From Isosphaera sp. (GTDB lineage: Bacteria > Planctomycetota > Planctomycetia > Gemmatales > Gemmataceae), in NCBI GenBank assembly GCA_013822345.1, contig PNKH01000003.1, positions 62,001-126,000 on the forward strand: a stretch of 64,000 nt of DNA. Reading direction: 5' to 3'. This document shows, one piece after another, positions 39,044 to 46,652 of this stretch. The notes beneath the pieces were generated by a model. The model was not told the origin of the DNA and did no database searches. It was given only the letters and a program-made list of their open reading frames with translations. A program made the translations under genes and the position numbers. Each line of letters opens with the position of its first letter. The first letter of the stretch is position 1.

Positions 39044-40375
39044 TCACACCAACTCGGCCATCACCCGGCCGTTGTTGACCGCCGCCGTCGGGCGGCCGTC
39101 CGGGGTGTGGAACTCGCCCCTCGGGTCGACCCCCATCAGGGTGAACATCGTCGCGAACAGGTCTTCCGGGCCGTACGGGTCGCTCGCCGGCCGCTCCGCC
39201 CGGGCGTCCGTCTTCCCGACCACCACCCCGCCCTTCACCCCGCCGCCGCCGAGCAGCACCGTGAACGCCGGCCCCCAGTGGTCGCGGCCCGCGTTCTTGT
39301 TGACCCGCGGCGTCCGCCCGAACTCGCCGGTCACCACCACGAGGGTGGTGTCGAGCAGGCCGCGGTCGGCCAGGTCGCGGAACAGGGTGCTGATGGCGGA
39401 GTCGTACACCGGCAGTAGCGAGTTCTTCAGCGTCGCGAAGTTGCCGTCGTGCGTGTCCCAGTTGCTGTGGTCGATGGTCACGCACCGCACCCCGCCCTCG
39501 ACCAGCCGCCGCGCCATCAGGCACGACTGCCCGAGCGAGTGCCGGCCGTACTCGTCCCGGAGCTTCTCCGGCTCGGCGTGGATGTCGAACGCCTTCTTCG
39601 CGGCCCGCGATGTCATCAGGTCGAACGCCTGGTCGCGGAACGTGGCGACCGCCCCGGCGTGGGCGTTCGCCTTTGCCTCGGCACTGCGGTGAAAGCGGTC
39701 CACGGTTTCCAGCAAAGCGCGGCGGTCGCCGAGGCGGTCGGCGGCGACGGCCGGCGGCGGGACGAGGTCGGGGACCGAGAAGTTCGGGGCGCTCGGGTCG
39801 GCGTCGATGACGAACGGGGCGTGACCGGCCCCGAGGAACGCCGGCCCGCCGCTCGGGTGCAGCTTCGGCAGGGCGACGTACGCCGGCACCGACCCGCGCG
39901 GCCCGAGCGCCTTCGACACCGCCGACCCGACGCTCGGCCGCTGGTTGTTCGGGGTGACGGTCGGGTTGAACCCGGCGGCCGGGAAGAACCCGGTCAGGAT
40001 GTAGTGGTCGGCCGGGCCGTGGTCGGAGTTGTGGTGGCGGAACGACCGGACCAGGGAGAACTTGTCGACCTGCCCGGCGACCCTCGGCAGCAGGTCGCAC
40101 ATGACCAGGCCGGGGACCTTCGTCTTCGCCGGGTTGAACTCGCCGCGGAACTCGGCGGGGGCGTCCGGCTTGAGGTCGAACGTGTCGAGGTGGCTCTGCC
40201 CGCCGTGGAGGAAGACGAAGATCAGCGACACGTCCCTCTTCGGCCGGGCGGTGTCGGACGCCCGGAGGAGGTCCGGCAGCCCGAGGGCGGAGCCGAACAG
40301 GGCCGCGGTGCCGAGGCGGAGCGCGTCCCGCCGGGTGGCGCCGTCGCAGAAGGTGGGCATCAGCGTCCTCCGCAC
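39044..40375 (-). CDS. DUF1501 domain-containing protein
   Basis: 443 aa; ATRRDALRLGTAALFGSALG; FVFLHGGQSHLDTFDLKPDAPAEFRGEFNPAKTKVPGLVMCDLLP; LVVVTGEFGRTPRVNKNAGRDHWG. An internal Met (MPTFCDG...) is a plausible alternative start. Confidence 0.94.
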   Translation of the reverse strand: MRRTLMPTFCDGATRRDALRLGTAALFGSALGLPDLLRASDTARPKRDVSLIFVFLHGGQSHLDTFDLKPDAPAEFRGEFNPAKTKVPGLVMCDLLPRVAGQVDKFSLVRSFRHHNSDHGPADHYILTGFFPAAGFNPTVTPNNQRPSVGSAVSKALGPRGSVPAYVALPKLHPSGGPAFLGAGHAPFVIDADPSAPNFSVPDLVPPPAVAADRLGDRRALLETVDRFHRSAEAKANAHAGAVATFRDQAFDLMTSRAAKKAFDIHAEPEKLRDEYGRHSLGQSCLMARRLVEGGVRCVTIDHSNWDTHDGNFATLKNSLLPVYDSAISTLFRDLADRGLLDTTLVVVTGEFGRTPRVNKNAGRDHWGPAFTVLLGGGGVKGGVVVGKTDARAERPASDPYGPEDLFATMFTLMGVDPRGEFHTPDGRPTAAVNNGRVMAELV

Positions 40376-40377
40376 AT

Positions 40378-40429
40378 AGCCCGGGGCTTGCCCCGGGTCC
40401 GAGCTTCGACCCGGGGCAAGCCCCGGGCT
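40378..40429. repeat. Perfect inverted repeat, 22-bp arms, 8-nt spacer
   Basis: agcccggggcttgccccgggtc / gacccggggcaagccccgggct; arm self-hairpin cccgggg-cttg-ccccggg. Confidence 0.95.
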
Positions 40430-40436
40430 GTATGAA

Positions 40437-41804
40437 CTACGCGAACAGGGCCGCCACCGGCGTGCCGTCGCACAGCCGGTGCGGTCGGTTCTCGCGGTCC
40501 GGAATCATCGCCGCCGGGTCCACGCCCATCGCGTGGTAGACCGTCGCCAGCCAGTCCTCCGGTGACACCGGGCTGTCGGTCGGGTACGCGGCGATCCTGT
40601 CCGTCTTGCCGTACACCTGCCCGCCGCGGACCCCGCCGCCGGCGAGCAGCGCCGACTGCGCCGCCCCCCAGTGGTCCCGGCCGGCGGTCGCGTTGATCTT
40701 CGGCGTCCGCCCGAACTCGCCGGCCACGGCGACCAGGGTGCGGTCGAGCAGCCCGCGGTCCGCCAGGTCGCCGAGCAGGGCGGACAGGCCGCGGTCGAGC
40801 GGCGGCAGGCAGTACTTCTCCTTCAGCATCGCGTACCCGGTGATGCCGCCGAGGCCGGCCGTGCCGCCGTGGTTGTCCCAGACGTTCGCCACCCCGCCGT
40901 TCGGCATGATGTACAGCCAGATGACGGACACCACCTTCACCCCGCGCTCGATCAGCCGGCGGGCGAGCAGGAAGCTCTCGCCGTACTCGTTCCGGCCGTA
41001 GTGGTCGCGCAGCCGCTCCGGCTCGCGGTCCAGGTCGAACGCCTCGCGGACCCGCGGCGACGCGATCATCCGCAGGGCCTGGTCGCGGAACGTGTCGAGG
41101 TCGGCGCCGCCCGACTGCTGCAGCGCCGCGTCCTGCCGCTCCAACTGCTTCAGCAGGCCGGTGCGGGCGACCAGCCGCGTCTCGGGGACGTCCGGCGGGA
41201 GGACCGTCGGGTGCGCCGCCGGCTCGCTCGACTTGTTCGCGGCGAGCTTCTCCAGCGGGTCGTACTTCGGGCCGAGGAACCCGGCGTGGGTGCCGGCGTA
41301 GGTCACCCCGTCGTGCCCGACCGGGCGCGGCACGGTGACGGCGGCCGGCATGTCGGACGGCGGGGCGAAGTAGGCGAGGGCGGAGGCGAAGTTCGGCGGG
41401 TGCGACCGCTTCCGCGGGTTGCGGGGCGAGACGAGCGTCGGGTCCTTGTGACCCGTCATCATGTGGTAGACGCTCGGCTCGTGGTTGTTGTCCCGGTGGG
41501 ACAGCGACCGCACCACCGCGACCTTGTCGGTGTGCCGGGCGAACAGCGGCATCTGGTCGCAGACGCGGATCCCCGGGACGGCGGTGTCGATGGTGCCGAA
41601 CGGCGACCGGATCCCGTCGGGGGCGTCCGGCTTCATGTCCCAGGTGTCCTGCTGCGGCGGCCCGCCCCACAGGAACACGAAGATGCACGCGTCGGCCGAG
41701 GCCGCGCGGGGGGCGGCCGCGCGGGCGCGGAGGAGCGTCGGCAGCGTGAGCGCGCCGGTCCCGAGTTGCCCGAGGCGGATCATCGCGTCGCGGCGGTGGA
41801 GCAT
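40437..41804 (-). CDS. DUF1501 domain-containing protein
   Basis: 455 aa; MLHRRDAMIRLGQLGTGALTLPTLLRA; IFVFLWGGPPQQDTWDMKPDAPDGIRSPFGTIDTAVPGIRVCDQMP; LVAVAGEFGRTPKINATAGRDHWG. Confidence 0.94.
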   Translation of the reverse strand: MLHRRDAMIRLGQLGTGALTLPTLLRARAAAPRAASADACIFVFLWGGPPQQDTWDMKPDAPDGIRSPFGTIDTAVPGIRVCDQMPLFARHTDKVAVVRSLSHRDNNHEPSVYHMMTGHKDPTLVSPRNPRKRSHPPNFASALAYFAPPSDMPAAVTVPRPVGHDGVTYAGTHAGFLGPKYDPLEKLAANKSSEPAAHPTVLPPDVPETRLVARTGLLKQLERQDAALQQSGGADLDTFRDQALRMIASPRVREAFDLDREPERLRDHYGRNEYGESFLLARRLIERGVKVVSVIWLYIMPNGGVANVWDNHGGTAGLGGITGYAMLKEKYCLPPLDRGLSALLGDLADRGLLDRTLVAVAGEFGRTPKINATAGRDHWGAAQSALLAGGGVRGGQVYGKTDRIAAYPTDSPVSPEDWLATVYHAMGVDPAAMIPDRENRPHRLCDGTPVAALFA

Positions 41805-41817
41805 CGGCCACCGGGGG

Positions 41818-43902
41818 TCAGTGGTTGAACAGGAACTCGGTGCTGTTGAGCAGCGCCCACGCCAGGTCCTCGGCCGCCGCCCGGCGGTCCGCGGCGTGCT
41901 TCCGCAGGTGCTTGCCCGCGGCGTCGGCCTCCGCAGCCGTCGGGTACCGCGCGAAGAACGTCAGGTACAGCTCCTCGACCAGCTTCGCGTCGTCCTTGTG
42001 GGCGCGAACGAGGCGGGCGACGCTGCCGGCCTCGTGGGTCAGCTTCGCCTGCAACTCCGGCGAGTTGAGCAGGTTCAGCACCTGGCCGACGCTCGGCTCG
42101 CGCGTCCGCTCGCAGTCGCACGCCGTCACCCGGCTCGGCCGGCCGAACAGCTTCAGGAAGTCGCTCCGGGCCTTGCTGTCCCACAGCTGCACCGCCCGCC
42201 CCACCCCGGGCGACCCGGGGAACTTCTCCGGCACCCCCAGCGCCTGCCCGATGATGTCGAGCAGCACCTCGGCGTCCGGCCGCTTGAAGTACGCCCGGGA
42301 GAAGTTCCGGTCGTCCTTCTCGTTCGTCGCGTTCGGCGCCGCGGACGACTGGTAGACGCGCGACGAGGTGATGAGGACGATCAGCTTCCGCACGTCGTAC
42401 CCGTTCTCGACGGTAAACTTCGCCAGCGCGTCGAGGAGTTCCGGGTTCGACGGCGGGTTGGTGGCCCGCACGTCATCGACGGGTTCGACCAGCCCGCGGC
42501 CGAGGAGCCACGCCCAGGTGCGGTTCGCCAGGTTGCGGGCGAAGTACGGGTTATCCGGTTTGGTCATCCAGTCCGCGAGCGGCAAGCGGCGGTCGCCGGC
42601 CGGGTTCGCGGCCGGCATGTCCATGCCGAGGGCGTGGGCGAAGACCGGCTTGCCGGTCCGCGGGTGGGCGACCGGACCGAGGGCGAAGAACGCCGCCATG
42701 CCGTGGTAGTCACTCTGCTTCCAGCGGTCGAACGGGTGGTGGTGGCACTCGGCGCACGCGATCCGCACCCCGAGGAACACCTGCGACACCGTCCCGGCCA
42801 GCTCGCCCGGCCTGGTCACCACCTTGAAGAAGTTCGCCGGCCCGACCTCGGTCGGCGGCCCCTCCGCGGTCACCAGTTCGCGGGCGAACTCGTCGAACGG
42901 CTTGTTGGCGGCGACCGCGTCGCGGACCCACGTGTAGTAGAGGTGCGCCCGCTGGTGCCCGAGCACCTGGCGGTCGACGCGGAGGAGGTCGGCCCACCGC
43001 AGCGCCCACAAGTCCGCGAACCCCGGCCGGGCGAGCAGCGCCTCGACCAACTTCGCCCGCTTGTCCTTCGCCTGGTCCGCAAGGAAGGCGCGGGCCTCGT
43101 CCGCGGTCGGCAGCGAGCCGGTGAGGTCGAGGAAGACGCGGCGGAGGAAGTCGGCGTCGTCACACACTGCCGACGGCGCCACGTTCAGCCGGGCGAGTTT
43201 CGCGTCCACCAGCGCGTCGATGACGTTGAACTGCGGCAGTGCGTTCTTCACCGCCTCGCCGGGCCGCGGGACGACGACGCGGAACACCCCGACCTCGCCG
43301 AGGTACGCGGCCATCACCGCCGCCTCCCCCGGCACGTCGCGGGTGGTCACCACCCCGGCCGCCGACACCCCGGCCACCGCCTCCGCGTTCGACTGGAACC
43401 GGGCGTGCCGGGTCACGTCCTTCTCGCTGCCGTCGCTGTACCGGGCGGTCACCGTCAGCCGCTGCTCGGCCTTCTGCCCCATGACGCGCTCGGCCGGCTC
43501 GACCCGCAGCCCGACCACCCGCGGGGCGTCGGCGGGGCCGAACGGCATCCCGGCGGCGACCCACGCCCGCAGGGTGCGGTAGTCGTCGCCGCCGACCGGG
43601 AGCCTGGTGCCGCCGCCGTGGGCGGCCCGGCCGGTGCCTTTTCGGAGCAGCAGGCTGTCGTCCGGGGCGGTCGGGCTGAGCCGCCGGCCGCGCCCCTCCT
43701 TCACCAGTGCCGCGTAGTCCGCCTCCGGGTCGGACGCGAACACCGACAGCTTGAACCCGCCCTGCCCCTCGGCCTTGCCGTGGCAGCCGGACGCGCTGCA
43801 CCCGTGCCGCCCGAGGATCGGCAGGACGTCGTTCTCGAAGTGGAGCGCGTCCGCGGCGGACGCCGGCGACGCGAACAGCAGGAGCAGCAGGCTGAACCGC
43901 AT
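41818..43902 (-). CDS. DUF1549/DUF1553 domain-containing protein with N-terminal CX4CH cytochrome-like motif
   Basis: ATG 43902: MRFSLLLLLFASPASAADALHFENDVLPILGRHGCSASGCHGKAEGQGGFKLSVFASDPEADYAALV...FLRRVFLDLTGSLPTADEARAFL...CAECHHHPFDRWKQSDYHGMAAFF. Confidence 0.93.
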   Translation of the reverse strand: MRFSLLLLLFASPASAADALHFENDVLPILGRHGCSASGCHGKAEGQGGFKLSVFASDPEADYAALVKEGRGRRLSPTAPDDSLLLRKGTGRAAHGGGTRLPVGGDDYRTLRAWVAAGMPFGPADAPRVVGLRVEPAERVMGQKAEQRLTVTARYSDGSEKDVTRHARFQSNAEAVAGVSAAGVVTTRDVPGEAAVMAAYLGEVGVFRVVVPRPGEAVKNALPQFNVIDALVDAKLARLNVAPSAVCDDADFLRRVFLDLTGSLPTADEARAFLADQAKDKRAKLVEALLARPGFADLWALRWADLLRVDRQVLGHQRAHLYYTWVRDAVAANKPFDEFARELVTAEGPPTEVGPANFFKVVTRPGELAGTVSQVFLGVRIACAECHHHPFDRWKQSDYHGMAAFFALGPVAHPRTGKPVFAHALGMDMPAANPAGDRRLPLADWMTKPDNPYFARNLANRTWAWLLGRGLVEPVDDVRATNPPSNPELLDALAKFTVENGYDVRKLIVLITSSRVYQSSAAPNATNEKDDRNFSRAYFKRPDAEVLLDIIGQALGVPEKFPGSPGVGRAVQLWDSKARSDFLKLFGRPSRVTACDCERTREPSVGQVLNLLNSPELQAKLTHEAGSVARLVRAHKDDAKLVEELYLTFFARYPTAAEADAAGKHLRKHAADRRAAAEDLAWALLNSTEFLFNH

Positions 43903-43928
43903 GAGGCGGGTCCGGGCGGGAGGCTGGA

Positions 43929-44013
43929 AGAGAAGGGGTGAGGGGGTGAAGGGGTGACAGAACCGGGGGTGTCTTGTCACCCCTTCACCCCCTCACCCGT
44001 TCACCCCTTCTCT
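43929..44013. repeat. Imperfect inverted repeat built from tcacccc-like units, in a divergent intergenic region
   Basis: agagaaggggtgagggggtgaaggggtgaca (43929-43959) / tgtcaccccttcaccccctcacccgttcaccccttctct. Confidence 0.85.
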
Positions 44014-44112
44014 TATGGAGCGGCGGGGTCCAACACCCGCTTGTACCACGCCGGCGGGCCGGGGGCAACGACCGAGTTGCTTTCCGCCGGGTCTCCGGGC
44101 AGCATGGGCGCC

Positions 44113-45393
44113 ATGAGCACCGCCCCGCACACGACCGTCGCCCGGGTCGTCGCCGCCAGCTTCGTCGGCACCGCGATCGAATGGTACGACTTCTTCCTCT
44201 ACGGCACCGCCGCCGCCCTCGTCTTCAACCGCCTGTTCTTCCCGACCGCCGACCCGGTCGTCGGGACGATGGCCGCGTTCGGCACCTACGCCGTCGGGTT
44301 CGTCGCCCGGCCGGTCGGCGGGGTGCTGTTCGGCCACTACGGCGACCGGCACGGGCGGAAGTCGGCCCTCGTCGCCACCCTCGTGCTCGTCGGCCTGTCC
44401 ACCTTCGCCATCGGGCTCTTGCCGACCTACGACGCGGCGGGTGTGCTCGCCCCGGTGCTGCTGGTCGCGCTGCGGTTCGTGCAGGGCCTCGGGGTCGGCG
44501 GGGAGTGGGCCGGGGCGGTGCTGATGGTGGCCGAGCGCGGCGACCCGCGGTGGCGCGGGTTCTCGGCGAGCTGGGTGCAGGCCGGGGCGCCGGTCGGGCT
44601 GCTGCTGGCGACCGGGGCGTTCGGCCTGGCGTCGCTCCTGCCGGAAGCCGACTTCCTGTCGTGGGGATGGCGGGTTCCGTTCCTGCTCGGGGTGGTGCTC
44701 ACCGGCGTCGGCCTCTTCCTCCGGCTGAAGGTGCTGGAAAGTCCGCTGTTCGAGAAGGCGGAGAAGCCGGCCGGATTGCCGCTCGTGGAAGTGCTCCGCC
44801 GACACCCGCGGAACGTCGTTCTGGCGATGGGGGCGCGGGTGGCCGAGAACGGCTACTACTACTTCTTCACCGTGTTCGTGCTGAGCTACGGCACGCTGCA
44901 ACTCGAAATGCCGCGCGAGTTGCTGCTGAACGGGGTGATGGTCGCGGCGGTCGCCCACCTGGTCGCGACGCCGCTGTTCGGGGCGCTGTCGGACCGGGTC
45001 GGCCGCCGGCCGGTGTACCTCGGCGGGGCGGTGTTCCTGGCCGCGTTCGCGTTCCCGTTCTTCCGGATGGTCGGAACGCGCGACCCGGACTGGGTGTACC
45101 TGGCGATGACGGTCGGCATGGTCGGGCACGCGGCGATGTACGGCCCGCAGGCGGCGTTCCTGTCGGAGCTGTTCGGCACCCGGGTGCGGTACACCGGGGC
45201 GTCGCTCGGGTATCAGCTCGCGGCGCCGCTGTCAGGCGGCCTCGCCCCGCTGGTGGCGACGGCCCTGCTCGAGTGGTCCGAGGGCGATCCGTGGCCGGTC
45301 GGCGTGTACCTGGTGCTGATGGCGCTGGTCACGGTCGTCGCGGTGACGCAGGCCGCCGAGACCCGCCGCCGCGACTTGGGCGACAACCCCTGA
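44113..45393 (+). CDS. MFS transporter, metabolite:H+ symporter-like
   Basis: MSTAPHTTVARVVAASFVGTAIEWYDFFLYGTAAALVFNRLFFP...FGTYAVGFVARPVGGVLFGHYGDRHGRKSALVATL. Confidence 0.92.
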   Translation: MSTAPHTTVARVVAASFVGTAIEWYDFFLYGTAAALVFNRLFFPTADPVVGTMAAFGTYAVGFVARPVGGVLFGHYGDRHGRKSALVATLVLVGLSTFAIGLLPTYDAAGVLAPVLLVALRFVQGLGVGGEWAGAVLMVAERGDPRWRGFSASWVQAGAPVGLLLATGAFGLASLLPEADFLSWGWRVPFLLGVVLTGVGLFLRLKVLESPLFEKAEKPAGLPLVEVLRRHPRNVVLAMGARVAENGYYYFFTVFVLSYGTLQLEMPRELLLNGVMVAAVAHLVATPLFGALSDRVGRRPVYLGGAVFLAAFAFPFFRMVGTRDPDWVYLAMTVGMVGHAAMYGPQAAFLSELFGTRVRYTGASLGYQLAAPLSGGLAPLVATALLEWSEGDPWPVGVYLVLMALVTVVAVTQAAETRRRDLGDNP

Positions 45394-45427
45394 GGGGCAG
45401 CCCGGAAGGACCTGGGGAGCGATGATC

Positions 45428-45487
45428 GGGAGGGCGAGGCTCCCGCCGAGCCGTGGACGCCCGGCTCGGCGGGAGCCTCGCCCTCCC
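45428..45487. repeat. Perfect inverted repeat, 25-bp arms, 10-nt spacer, between convergent genes
   Basis: gggagggcgaggctcccgccgagcc (45428-45452) / ggctcggcgggagcctcgccctccc (45463-45487). Confidence 0.96.
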
Positions 45488-45496
45488 CCGAGCTGC

Positions 45497-46498
45497 TCAC
45501 GGCTTGCGGGGGGTGAGTGCGGTCAGCGGGACGCGGAGGAAGAACACCCCGGGGCCGCCGGGCTGCTTCGCGTCCACGTCGTAGAAGACGGTCCCGAGGG
45601 TGTCCTTGTCGAGTCGCACGGTGCGCGGACACGCCCGCCCGCCGATCGCCCGGCCGGGGTCGTAGTACACCACCGCCCCGTCGAGGTCCCACGTCTTGCC
45701 GTCGTCGCGGGACACAACGAACCGCCACCGCTCCCCGCCGACGCCCGGCCCGGTCACCTCGCTCGCCACCAGCCAGCCGTTATCCAACGCGACCATCTCG
45801 AACCGCCACCCGTTCGCCCCGATCGCCGGGAACGGCGCCACCTTGTCCCACGTCTTCCCGCCGTCGGCCGACCGCAGCCCCGCCCCGCTCACCAGCGTCC
45901 CCTTCGGCGTCCGGACGACCGGGACGAGGCCGTGGTTGCGGCCGTCCCCGAACGGCTTCACGTCGCCGGTCTTGGGGCTGTAAACTAACATCCGGTCCAT
46001 GAGCGGGAACAGCCAGGCGTCGTCGGCCAGCTCCACGAGCGGGTGGCGGACGACGCTCTGGGCGGCCGGGTTCTTCGGCAGGTCCTTCGGCTCGGACCAC
46101 GTCTTCCCGTCGTCGGAACTGACCGACAGCCGGACGTGCCGCGACTTCTCGCCCTTGTCGTTCTGGTACCAAACGTTCCAGGCGTGGACGACGCGGCCGT
46201 CGCGCAGGGTGGTGAGCGCCCCGGGGTAGATGTCTGTCTTCTCGGCCCCGGGGAACGCGACCGGGTCGGCCCACGTCTTCCCGCCGTCGGCCGACCGGGT
46301 CAGGCGGAGGTCCTTGAAGTCGGCCCGGCTGAACACGACCAGGACGGTCCCGGCTTTGGTGACGCAGGCCGCCGGGTGGATGTGACCGCTGACCCCGCTC
46401 GCGACGCGGACCGGTTTCGGCGGCCAGTCGTCCGCGGCGGGCGAGCCAACGGACAGAACGACGAGCGCGGCGGGCAGCAGGAGCGTGCGGCGGGGCAT
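45497..46498 (-). CDS. Sialidase/BNR-repeat family secreted protein
   Basis: ATG 46498: signal peptide; repeated Asp-box-like motifs RSADGGKTWADP, SSDDGKTWSEP, RSADGGKTWDKV, SRDDGKTWDLD. Confidence 0.9.
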   Translation of the reverse strand: MPRRTLLLPAALVVLSVGSPAADDWPPKPVRVASGVSGHIHPAACVTKAGTVLVVFSRADFKDLRLTRSADGGKTWADPVAFPGAEKTDIYPGALTTLRDGRVVHAWNVWYQNDKGEKSRHVRLSVSSDDGKTWSEPKDLPKNPAAQSVVRHPLVELADDAWLFPLMDRMLVYSPKTGDVKPFGDGRNHGLVPVVRTPKGTLVSGAGLRSADGGKTWDKVAPFPAIGANGWRFEMVALDNGWLVASEVTGPGVGGERWRFVVSRDDGKTWDLDGAVVYYDPGRAIGGRACPRTVRLDKDTLGTVFYDVDAKQPGGPGVFFLRVPLTALTPRKP

Positions 46499-46652
46499 GG
46501 CGACCTCGGGGTGGTGTGTCGGCCCAGCGTACCCCGGCGGCGGGGCGGAAGGAAGGGCCAAGCCGAACCCCGGCCGGGCCGCCGGTGTCGGGTCGGCAGC
46601 GTCACATCGACCGTCCCGAACAACCCAACCACCCCTTACCAGGAGCGCGGCC

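Noticed and set aside
45428-45487. Classical rho-independent terminator
   Set aside because: Strong stem but no T-tract on either strand, and the sequence matches a dispersed-repeat pattern; kept as a repeat only.
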